Assembly (NCBI GenBank): GCA_029858565.1
Contig: JAOUEV010000004.1
Location: 1-64,000, forward strand
Reading direction: 5' to 3'
Origin: Nitrospirota bacterium
GTDB taxonomy: Bacteria > Nitrospirota > UBA9217
DNA length: 64,000 nt
Below the pieces are notes generated by a model. That model made no database searches and had not been told where the DNA came from. It saw only the letters and a program-made list of their open reading frames with translations. Both the position numbers and the translations under genes were made by a program. Below are positions 53,804 through 60,600 of the stretch, piece after piece; the first letter of the stretch is position 1, and every line of letters starts with the position of its first letter.

Positions 53804-53830
53804 AATCCCCGCGCCAAGGAGGAGAGAACC

Positions 53831-53971
53831 ATGGTCAGCCTGAGCATCGCCGCCGACCATGCGATATTTCTGCACGGGCTCAAAAGACTGCTGGATGGGG
53901 AGCCGGATTTCGAGGTGCTGTCCGCGTCACGGAGCGGCAGGGACGCGCTCCGGGAGAGCCGGGAGAAGTAG
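53831..53971 (+). pseudogene. Truncated NarL-type response regulator (46 codons)
   Basis: A strong AAGGAGGAG ribosome site precedes ATG 53831. The product starts like a NarL/LuxR receiver (xxxLSIAADHAIFLHGLKRLLDGEP, then DFEVLSASRSGRDAL) but stops at TAG 53969, before the acceptor Asp strand and output domain. The first acidic residue of the DDH motif is Ala. A terminator follows at once. It is probably the stump of the cognate regulator of the haem kinase; whether the peptide is still made is open. Confidence 0.75.
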
Positions 53972-54001
53972 AATCGGCGTATTGCTGAAGTCAAATAAAT
54001 C

Positions 54002-54033
54002 AAGGGGTTCCAGCACATACTGGAACCCCTTTT
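54002..54033 (+). terminator. Rho-independent terminator
   Basis: AGGGGTTCCAG (54003-54013) pairs perfectly with CTGGAACCCCT (54020-54030) across a 6-base loop, followed by TTT. Ends the chemoreceptor/haem-kinase operon. Confidence 0.9.
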
Positions 54034-54210
54034 CATGTTCTCCCCGGGGCTGTGACGATTTGATGGGAACAAATGAGGAACAGCGTTGTTTTTTAAAAAA
54101 CAGATTTGTATTTCAAAAGCGATGACGTATTATTACTAGAGAAGTTAATTTTAACGAGGGGTTTGTCAATTGGAATGACAGAACGCTTCGGAACCTACTA
54201 AAGGAGATTG

Positions 54211-54570
54211 ATGATGAAACGGTTTAGAACGGCAGTAGCAGTTTGCGCTGTGCTGGTGGTCAGCGCTGTTGGATGCAATTCAGCCAAGAAGGAAGCATCC
54301 GCGCCGGCGTCCCAGGCACATCCTGCGGCAACCATGGCACAGGCAGGCGACCCATTTTCCGGGAAGGTTGTGGAAACGATGAACTCCGCCGGCTATACCT
54401 ACGTTTGTCTGGAGAACGGCGGTAAGAAGACCTGGTTTGCCATCCCTGAATCAAAGGTCGCGGTTGGCCAAGAACTGGCATTTCAGCCCGGCGGTGAGAT
54501 GAAGAACTTCACGAGCAAAACACTAAACCGATCCTTCGAAAGCATTATTTTCTCGCCCGGGATCCGTTGA
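54211..54570 (+). CDS. Lipoprotein with NrfJ-like C-terminal domain
   Basis: 119 residues. Signal peptide with lipobox ending VSAVGC (Cys about 22), a short Ala/Ser/Pro linker, then an OB-fold-like domain (GKVVETMNSAGYTYVCLENGGKKTWFAIPESKVAVGQEL...) resembling small periplasmic proteins near nitrite-reductase genes in Geobacter-type bacteria (NrfJ). Role unknown; expected in the periplasm, membrane anchored. AAAGGAG lies just upstream; ATG 54214 is an equally good start. Monocistronic between two terminators. Confidence 0.8.
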   Translation: MMKRFRTAVAVCAVLVVSAVGCNSAKKEASAPASQAHPAATMAQAGDPFSGKVVETMNSAGYTYVCLENGGKKTWFAIPESKVAVGQELAFQPGGEMKNFTSKTLNRSFESIIFSPGIR

Positions 54571-54598
54571 TCAGCTATTATCGGAACGTTATCTGAGG

Positions 54599-54633
54599 AA
54601 AGGCCGCTGTGGAGCACACGGCGGCCTTTTTTT
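54599..54633 (+). terminator. Rho-independent terminator
   Basis: AAGGCCGCTGTG and CACACGGCGGCCTT form a long imperfect stem, followed by seven T residues. Directly after the lipoprotein gene. Confidence 0.85.
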
Positions 54634-54678
54634 ATGAACGATTACAGGCTTCATCCTGCCTTTTCCATCCTGCCAGTA

Positions 54679-54707
54679 TTGACTTCCCTCTGGATTTATG
54701 TAATTAT
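54679..54707 (+). promoter_or_regulatory. Putative promoter giving a leaderless mglA-like transcript
   Basis: TTGACT at 54679-54684, 17 bases, then AATTAT (54702-54707) preceded by TGT as in an extended -10. The predicted start of transcription, about 7 bases on, coincides with ATG 54714. No ribosome site precedes that ATG. Confidence 0.45.
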
Positions 54708-54713
54708 GACAAC

Positions 54714-55634
54714 ATGGCTCTTGTAAACCACACGACGCGCGAGATTAACGCAAAGATCGTTTACTATGGCCCCGGTCTTTCGGGGAAGACCACTAATATC
54801 CACTTCATCTATCACCGCATTTCTCCGAACCAGCGCGGGAAGCTCATTTCTCTCGCAACAGAGACCGACCGTACGCTGTTCTTCGATTTTTTGCCGGTCG
54901 AGCTGGGTTCTGTCAAGGGGTACCGTGTCCGCTTCCATCTGTATACGGTGCCCGGACAGGTCTTCTACAACGCAACGCGCAAACTTGTGCTCAAGGGCGC
55001 CGACGGCGTGATCTTCGTGGCAGATTCTCAGCGCGCAATGGTCGACGCCAACCTTGAGAGCCTTTCCAACCTCCACGACAATTTCGGGGACATGGGGATC
55101 GACCTCACCGATTTTCCCATGGTGATCCAGTATAACAAGCGGGACCTGCACGATGTGATGACCGTGGAGGAAATGAACCAGACCATCAATCCGAAGCTTA
55201 CTCCGTACTATGAAGCGGTCGCCATGAACGGCGACGGCGTGCTCAAAACCTTTGCCGCGATCTCCAAGCTGGTACTGCAGGACATGCAGAAACACCCCGA
55301 GCGGCACAATTTCTCCGTTGGCGACATCGTTGCAAAGGCCGAAGAGCAGCCCGAGGATTCCGCATCGCTTATGGAAGACCGCGATGCGGAGCCTGCGCTT
55401 CCCGACGCTCCGCTTGCCGATGAGGCAAAGCCCGCAATGGCCGCCCTGGAAAAGAGCGTTGACCGTGGCATGCACGTCGGCCTGGGGAAGGCTGTGATGG
55501 AAGAAAACCAGATTGTCCTTCCTTTTGAAGTGCAGACAAAGAATGGACGCGAGCAGTATCAATTGCGCGTTACCATCAATACCGAAGGGCCCGCCGCAAA
55601 ACGCTTCAAGGTGGTCGTCAAGGGATTCAAATAA
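54714..55634 (+). CDS. MglA-like Ras-type GTPase with C-terminal extension
   Basis: 306 residues from ATG 54714; the frame is open upstream to 54609 without support. GTPase domain about 1-195: P-loop GPGLSGKTTN, PGQVFYNATRKLVLKGADGVIFVADSQ (switch II region), and NKRD for guanine specificity. A further 110 residues follow: an acidic linker (about 200-245) and a small beta-rich domain (about 250-306; IVLPFEVQTKNGREQYQLRVTINT). Canonical MglA ends near 195. In other bacteria MglA sets polarity for motility. The tail may bind an effector or act as an in-built regulator. Confidence 0.88.
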   Translation: MALVNHTTREINAKIVYYGPGLSGKTTNIHFIYHRISPNQRGKLISLATETDRTLFFDFLPVELGSVKGYRVRFHLYTVPGQVFYNATRKLVLKGADGVIFVADSQRAMVDANLESLSNLHDNFGDMGIDLTDFPMVIQYNKRDLHDVMTVEEMNQTINPKLTPYYEAVAMNGDGVLKTFAAISKLVLQDMQKHPERHNFSVGDIVAKAEEQPEDSASLMEDRDAEPALPDAPLADEAKPAMAALEKSVDRGMHVGLGKAVMEENQIVLPFEVQTKNGREQYQLRVTINTEGPAAKRFKVVVKGFK

Positions 55635-55682
55635 GACGAATCATCCTCCCGCGGGCGCACTTCGTTTCGGCATGACCCTCCT

Positions 55683-56372
55683 ATGTCCAAAGTAACCGCA
55701 TTGATCCCCGCCGCAGGAATGGGCAAACGCATGGGGAAGGCTGTTGCCAAGCAGTTTCTGCCGCTCGGCGACCGCCCTCTGCTAGCCCATACGCTGCTCG
55801 TGTTCCAGCGTTCCGATGATATCGATGAGATCATCCCGATACTGTCTCAGGAGGACATGGAGCATTGTCTCCGCGATGTGATCGAAGCGTACCGGATCAC
55901 CAAGGTCAGGACCCTTGTGACAGGCGGCAAGGAACGCCAGGACTCGGTCCTGAACGGTATTCGAAAGCTCGGCACGGACACCGAGGTTGTGGTGGTGCAC
56001 GACGGGGTCCGGCCCTTTGTTTCCGGGGAAATGATCCGGCAGTGTGTTACTCTCGCGCGTCAGGGCCAGTCAGTAACCGTAGGTGTGCCCATCAAGGACA
56101 CGATCAAGGAAGTCGACGAACAAGGACGCGTGCAGCGGACACTTGAGCGGAACAGGCTCTGGGCCATTCAGACACCTCAGGCCTTCCCCGCTGAGCTACT
56201 CCGGGCCGCCCATGAGGAGTCGGTAAAGAGCGGCCGGTCCGGGACGGACGATGCGACCCTGGTGGAATATGCCGGAGGTCCGGTCCGGGTGATCATGGGC
56301 AGCTACGAGAACATCAAGATCACTACCCCCGAGGATCTAGTCATTGCCGAAGAGATTTTGCGGGGTCGTTGA
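55683..56372 (+). CDS. ispD: 2-C-methyl-D-erythritol 4-phosphate cytidylyltransferase IspD
   Basis: 229 residues, the usual size. Nucleotide-binding start ALIPAAGMGKRMG (R16) with K23 in AKQFLPLGDRP, VVHDGVRPFVS and IQTPQAFPAELL are the family signatures. It catalyses the CTP-dependent third step of the MEP isoprenoid pathway. ispF, a later step, follows 9 bases downstream, a common pairing. Confidence 0.96.
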   Translation: MSKVTALIPAAGMGKRMGKAVAKQFLPLGDRPLLAHTLLVFQRSDDIDEIIPILSQEDMEHCLRDVIEAYRITKVRTLVTGGKERQDSVLNGIRKLGTDTEVVVVHDGVRPFVSGEMIRQCVTLARQGQSVTVGVPIKDTIKEVDEQGRVQRTLERNRLWAIQTPQAFPAELLRAAHEESVKSGRSGTDDATLVEYAGGPVRVIMGSYENIKITTPEDLVIAEEILRGR

Positions 56373-56381
56373 GGGATCGGG

Positions 56382-56870
56382 ATGATGAATATGCGGATAG
56401 GTCATGGCTATGACGTTCACCGCCTGGTGGAAGGAAGAAAGCTGATCATCGGGGGAGTGGATATCCCCCATGAGAAGGGATTGCTGGGCCATTCCGACGC
56501 TGACGTGCTGCTGCACGCTATCTGCGATGCACTGCTTGGCGCAGCAGGCCTGGGAGATATTGGCCGCCATTTTCCCGACAGCGACCAGCGGTTCAAGGGT
56601 ATTTCGAGCATCCTGCTGCTCACTGAGACGGTAAAACTGCTGCGGGAGCGGGGATTCAGGACCGGCAACATCGACGCAACAATTGTTGCCGAGCGCCCCA
56701 AAATGGCCCCCCATATCCCGATGATGATCGCTGCCATCTCAAAGGCGGCCGGGGTGGATCCGCAGTCCGTGAATGTAAAGGCGACAACAACCGAGGGGCT
56801 TGGCTTTACCGGCACAGGCGAAGGTATTGCGGCCCATGCGGTATGTGCGATCGTGATTGCGGCAGCATGA
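56382..56870 (+). CDS. ispF: 2-C-methyl-D-erythritol 2,4-cyclodiphosphate synthase IspF
   Basis: 162 residues. The metal-binding set is visible: D11 and H13 in GHGYDVHRL and H44 in [22 protein letters not shown] and the C-terminal [22 protein letters not shown] are also conserved. Forms a trimer that cyclises CDP-ME-2-phosphate in the MEP pathway. ATG 56391 or 56385 could also serve as start. Confidence 0.96.
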   Translation: MMNMRIGHGYDVHRLVEGRKLIIGGVDIPHEKGLLGHSDADVLLHAICDALLGAAGLGDIGRHFPDSDQRFKGISSILLLTETVKLLRERGFRTGNIDATIVAERPKMAPHIPMMIAAISKAAGVDPQSVNVKATTTEGLGFTGTGEGIAAHAVCAIVIAAA

Positions 56871-56898
56871 ACTCCACATGATTATCATCGGAGGCAAG

Positions 56899-57477
56899 AT
56901 GAGACCCATGGGGTTGAAACCGATCCTGTGCATCGTTGCATGTGTCATTGCTTTTTCGCACGGTTACGCTGTGCGGGCCGAAGATCAGGAGACGAGAGTC
57001 ATCTATCAATGGCAGGATGAGCAGGGCGTTGTGCATATTTCCGATAATCTGGAAAAGGTGCCGAATAAGTTCCGTTCATCAGCCAAAAAGATATCGCCAG
57101 CAACACCATACGGGACAGACCAGCCTGCGGTCGAGAAGGGCAATGGAGCGAGCAGGTCGCAGGAAGCGCCGCCGTCCTCATCAAGAGATGACTACCAGAA
57201 TCAGTTGTGGCAAGCGCGCATGCGCGAAGCACGGCAAACAGTGAAGTATCTGACCGGCGAGATACGGTCACAGGAAGAGCACCTTAAACAGATCAAGGAA
57301 AAGTGGGGCAGCGGTCTCTACGGGTATCCGGATGAAGTGGCTGCGCAGATAAAAGCGCTGGAGAACCGGATAGGGGACCTTAATATATCGCTTGAGCAGG
57401 CCCAAAAGACCGTTGATACCGATATTCCTGACGCGGCGCGAAAAGCGGGCATACCCCCCGGTTGGCTGAGAGAATGA
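56899..57477 (+). CDS. Secreted DUF4124 protein with coiled coil
   Basis: 192 residues from ATG 56899 (GGAGG four bases upstream). Signal peptide about 1-27 (ending SHGYAVRAE), DUF4124 domain about 30-60 (IYQWQDEQGVVHISDNLEKVP), a polar low-complexity linker, then a coiled coil about 105-175 and PPGWLRE at the C-terminus. DUF4124 proteins are periplasmic and of unknown function. Confidence 0.85.
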   Translation: MRPMGLKPILCIVACVIAFSHGYAVRAEDQETRVIYQWQDEQGVVHISDNLEKVPNKFRSSAKKISPATPYGTDQPAVEKGNGASRSQEAPPSSSRDDYQNQLWQARMREARQTVKYLTGEIRSQEEHLKQIKEKWGSGLYGYPDEVAAQIKALENRIGDLNISLEQAQKTVDTDIPDAARKAGIPPGWLRE

Positions 57478-57544
57478 TGTTTGGAAGCGTGTGGTGTGCA
57501 AAGAACGACGTGTATTAACCGATAGTTGATGTAGGTAGCAGTAG

Positions 57545-58234
57545 ATGTCCCAGGGAAAAATAATAATGTCTATGTCCGAAACCCTTGGCAAGATAAAGAA
57601 AGACTTTCAGGCGGCCCTGTCCATGGATCCGGCCGCAACGAGCAAGCTTGAGGTCGCTCTCACCTATTCAGGTTTCCATGCCATGCTGTTCTACCGCATG
57701 GCTCATTGGATATGGAAGAAACGTATTCCGTTCCTTCCCCGGGCGCTGTCCCAGTTCGCCCGGTTCATCACCGGGATCGAGATTCATCCAGGAGCGACCA
57801 TCGGATCGGGTCTTTTCATTGACCACGGAATGGGTGTGGTGATTGGAGAGACAACAGAGATCGGTAACAATGTAGTGCTCTTCCAGGGTGTAACCCTTGG
57901 CGGCACGGGAAAGCAGCGCGGCAAGCGTCATCCGACCATCGGGAGCCATGTGGTCGTTGGAGCCGGCGCGAAGGTGCTGGGTCCCATAACCGTAGGCGAC
58001 TATGTCAAGATCGGCGCGAACTCCGTGCTGCTTCAGGACGTTCCTGACCATTCCACGGTCGTTGGCATCCCCGGCAGGATCGTCCGCATCAAGGACGAAC
58101 GGGTGCCTGATGAGGCCCTGCTGGACCATATCCATATTCCCGATCCCATAGCCGACAAGCTCATCGAACTGCAGGTGCAGATCGACAAGCTGAAGGAGCA
58201 GATCGACAAACTTCGGCAGGGACGTCGGAGCTAA
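57545..58234 (+). CDS. cysE: Serine O-acetyltransferase CysE
   Basis: 229 residues from ATG 57545; ATG 57566 or 57572 may be the true start because AGGGA lies before them. Short bacterial SAT type: helical N-terminus, then a left-handed beta helix with hexapeptide repeats ([30 protein letters not shown]). Catalytic D93-H94 in IDHGMG, and [15 protein letters not shown] with the acetyl-CoA loop. The C-terminal tail is a predicted coiled coil ([17 protein letters not shown]). Makes O-acetylserine for cysteine synthesis. The tail lacks the terminal Ile used to bind cysteine synthase. Confidence 0.95.
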   Translation: MSQGKIIMSMSETLGKIKKDFQAALSMDPAATSKLEVALTYSGFHAMLFYRMAHWIWKKRIPFLPRALSQFARFITGIEIHPGATIGSGLFIDHGMGVVIGETTEIGNNVVLFQGVTLGGTGKQRGKRHPTIGSHVVVGAGAKVLGPITVGDYVKIGANSVLLQDVPDHSTVVGIPGRIVRIKDERVPDEALLDHIHIPDPIADKLIELQVQIDKLKEQIDKLRQGRRS

Positions 58235-58303
58235 GATCGCTTCCCGGCCTGCCTGACGGACCTGTCAGCGCCTTCCACATTGTCCCGGTCGTCACCACAA
58301 ACC

Positions 58304-59746
58304 ATGCAAAGCGAACCAAACAGATTTCTGACGCAGATCGCCCGCCTCGCGCAAGGACCGGTCTATCTTGTTGGCGGAACAGTACGGGACCTGCTGCTGG
58401 ACAGCCGCACGATCAAGGACAACGATTTGATAATGCCCGCGGGATCGGACCAGGTGGCACGGGCTTTTGCAGCTTCAACAGGCGGCAGTTTCTTCTATCT
58501 TGATGAGGAACGCCATATCAGCCGTGTTATGATCACCGATGAAGCTCTCTCCCTGCAGTTCGACTTTGCCGACTTCGAAGGCAAGGACCTGGAAGCGGAC
58601 CTCGGACGCAGGGATTTCACCATGAACGCCATGGCCCTGGACCTGCGGGATTTCCTGGAGCGGCGATCGCTCGAAAACACGATCGATCTCTTTGGCGGTC
58701 GCGCTGATATTGAACAGCGCCTGATACGGGTCGTTGCTCCCAGCGTTCTGGACGATGACCCGCTGAGAGTGCTTCGTGCGGTGAGGTTCGCAGCAACACT
58801 CGATTTCGACATAGAAGACAAGACCCGGGACGAGATCACTGCCCGCGCCGGATCGATCACGATGCCCTCGCCCGAAAGGCTGCGCGACGAACTATTCCTC
58901 ATCCTGTCGGCATCCGATGTCGAAAGATCGCTTCGGCTCATTGAATCGCTCGGGATCCTGGAGCCGCTCTTTCCCGAACTCAGCTCCTTGCGCGGATTTG
59001 CTCCGGGCAGATATCATCAACATGACATCCTGGCCCATTCTTTCAAGACCGCGGGATATGCGGATCGCGCGCTGGATGACCTGGCCGGACTGGCCGGCGA
59101 CGGAGCGTCACGGATCCGTGATCATCTTCAGGAACCCCTGGAGCAGGGGATCACCAGGATGGCTGCGCTCAGGTTCGCCTGCCTGCTCCATGATGTGGCA
59201 AAAGGAGAGACCTATTCCCGCGAGCCTGACGGAGATGTGCACTTTCACGGCCACGAACAGCTGGGCGCTGACCGGGCTCGCGCGGTGTGTGAGCGGTTCA
59301 GGCTGTCCCGCGCCGTGACCGTGGTGGTTGAGCGGCTCATACGACATCATATGCGGCCGCTGCAGCTGTCTCAGGGCAATGGCCCTTCAAAGCGGGCGCT
59401 CTACCGCTATTGCCGTGATCTGAAGGAGGCGCTTCCGGAAAGCGTTGTGCTGGCGCTTGCCGACGGTCGTGCCACTTCCGAAGCCATGACGTTGGAAGGT
59501 TTCCGGGACACTGGATCGACTGCTGTCGCCATCATGGAGTATTATTATGATAAATTCCTGAAGGCAAAAGATATGCCGCTCGTGACCGGCCAGGACCTTA
59601 TCTCACTGGGTTTGCGACCGGGACCGGTATTCAGGGAACTTCTTGACATGGTCCGGGAGCAGCAGGCCGAAGGCATGGTCCGGGACCGTCAGGCAGCACT
59701 GGACCTGGTGCGAAGAAGGATAGATGGTATTGGACCGAGTAATTGA
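58304..59746 (+). CDS. CCA-adding/poly(A) polymerase-family nucleotidyltransferase with HD domain
   Basis: 480 residues from ATG 58304. Class II polymerase core: GGTVRDLLLD with catalytic carboxylates D39 and D41 in the motif KDNDLIM, RRDFTMNAMAL, and DDPLRVLRAVRFAATL. An HD domain follows (about 245-380; H296-D297 in LLHDVAKGE, HGHEQLGADRA). This arrangement fits bacterial tRNA nucleotidyltransferase (Cca, with 2',3'-phosphatase HD) or a relative specialised for A or CC addition. The D-x-D spacing is canonical, but KDNDLIM in place of (K/R)DIDL is unusual. Confidence 0.88.
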   Translation: MQSEPNRFLTQIARLAQGPVYLVGGTVRDLLLDSRTIKDNDLIMPAGSDQVARAFAASTGGSFFYLDEERHISRVMITDEALSLQFDFADFEGKDLEADLGRRDFTMNAMALDLRDFLERRSLENTIDLFGGRADIEQRLIRVVAPSVLDDDPLRVLRAVRFAATLDFDIEDKTRDEITARAGSITMPSPERLRDELFLILSASDVERSLRLIESLGILEPLFPELSSLRGFAPGRYHQHDILAHSFKTAGYADRALDDLAGLAGDGASRIRDHLQEPLEQGITRMAALRFACLLHDVAKGETYSREPDGDVHFHGHEQLGADRARAVCERFRLSRAVTVVVERLIRHHMRPLQLSQGNGPSKRALYRYCRDLKEALPESVVLALADGRATSEAMTLEGFRDTGSTAVAIMEYYYDKFLKAKDMPLVTGQDLISLGLRPGPVFRELLDMVREQQAEGMVRDRQAALDLVRRRIDGIGPSN

Positions 59747-59819
59747 TAGATGCTGCCGGATTCAACCATTTCTCGCGCAACGTGTCTCATAAACAGGAAA
59801 GGAAGGATCGGAACTGGCT

Positions 59820-60056
59820 ATGTACGAGAATATGTCGATAGACGAGTTGAAAGCAGAGCTTAAAAAACTGCAAGAGGAACTCTGTGATATCGAGGATGTT
59901 CATGCGTTCACCTTTGTAAAGACATCGGTCCATATAGGAGCTGAGAAGGCCCAGAACATGCAGGAAGAGTACGATGAAGACTGCCGGGTCCTGCGGGAAA
60001 AGATAGTTTTGCTGGAGAAACGAATCCAGGAGATCGAATCACCCCCTAATGTGTGA
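59820..60056 (+). CDS. Small coiled-coil protein
   Basis: 78 residues, almost entirely charged heptads (SIDELKAELKKLQEELCDIEDVHAF... and REKIVLLEKRIQEIE). Two helices around HAFTFVKTSVHIGA give an antiparallel hairpin. A GGAAGG run lies about 13 bases upstream. No family recognised; it could be a DUF-type small cytoplasmic protein. Confidence 0.6.
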   Translation: MYENMSIDELKAELKKLQEELCDIEDVHAFTFVKTSVHIGAEKAQNMQEEYDEDCRVLREKIVLLEKRIQEIESPPNV

Positions 60057-60184
60057 ATATGCAATGATTTGAAACTGTTGTGAGGAAATAGTCTCAAATG
60101 ATGCTTGCACATTTTCTCAAATTATGGTATCTATCTATTTCAATCAGGAAATCCTGATCAAACATCACTTAGGAGGGGAAACGG

Positions 60185-60463
60185 ATGAAAAAGCTTTCAG
60201 TTGTCATCGTCGTTGTGTTGTCTCTGTGTCTCGTTGCATCGATCGCTTTTGCTGGTGATACCAAGAAGGGCGTTGTGAAGAGCATTGATGAGAAGGCCGG
60301 AACCGTGGTCCTGACCATTGATGGCAAGGACGAGACGCTTAAGGCTGACAAGGCTGTTGACCTGAAGTCCGTCAAGGCCGGTTCAAAGGTGAAGGCTGTG
60401 GTCGAGGGTGACTCTGTGAAGTCCATCGCCATTGACAAGCCCAAGGCCGCTGTGGGCTGCTAA
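60185..60463 (+). CDS. Small secreted beta protein, paralogue of the gene at 63468
   Basis: 92 residues. Signal peptide about 1-23 (cleavage after IAFA), then about 65 Lys/Asp/Val-rich residues with short strands (GVVKSIDEKAGTVVLTIDGKDETLKADKAVDLKSVKAGSKVKAVV), the pattern of a small OB/DUF5666-like fold. Terminal Cys. AGGAGGGG ribosome site. Periplasmic. The minus-strand gene at 63468 encodes the same pattern. Confidence 0.8.
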   Translation: MKKLSVVIVVVLSLCLVASIAFAGDTKKGVVKSIDEKAGTVVLTIDGKDETLKADKAVDLKSVKAGSKVKAVVEGDSVKSIAIDKPKAAVGC

Positions 60464-60480
60464 TAGTTTGTAGGTTTCTG

Positions 60481-60512
60481 CGGGCCGTCTCCTCGGAGAC
60501 GGCCCGTTCTGT
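60481..60512 (+). terminator. Rho-independent terminator
   Basis: CGGGCCGTCTCC (60481-60492) pairs with GGAGACGGCCCG (60495-60506); then TTCTGTTT. Serves the small secreted protein gene and may act from both sides, since the minus-strand gene ends at 60601. Confidence 0.85.
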
Positions 60513-60600
60513 TTCTATCGTCATTATTCGATGTTCCTTGACGTCTCATGTTCTCTCCGCTTTCCCTTCAGTCCTTTTGGAACAATAGCATTCACGACCA

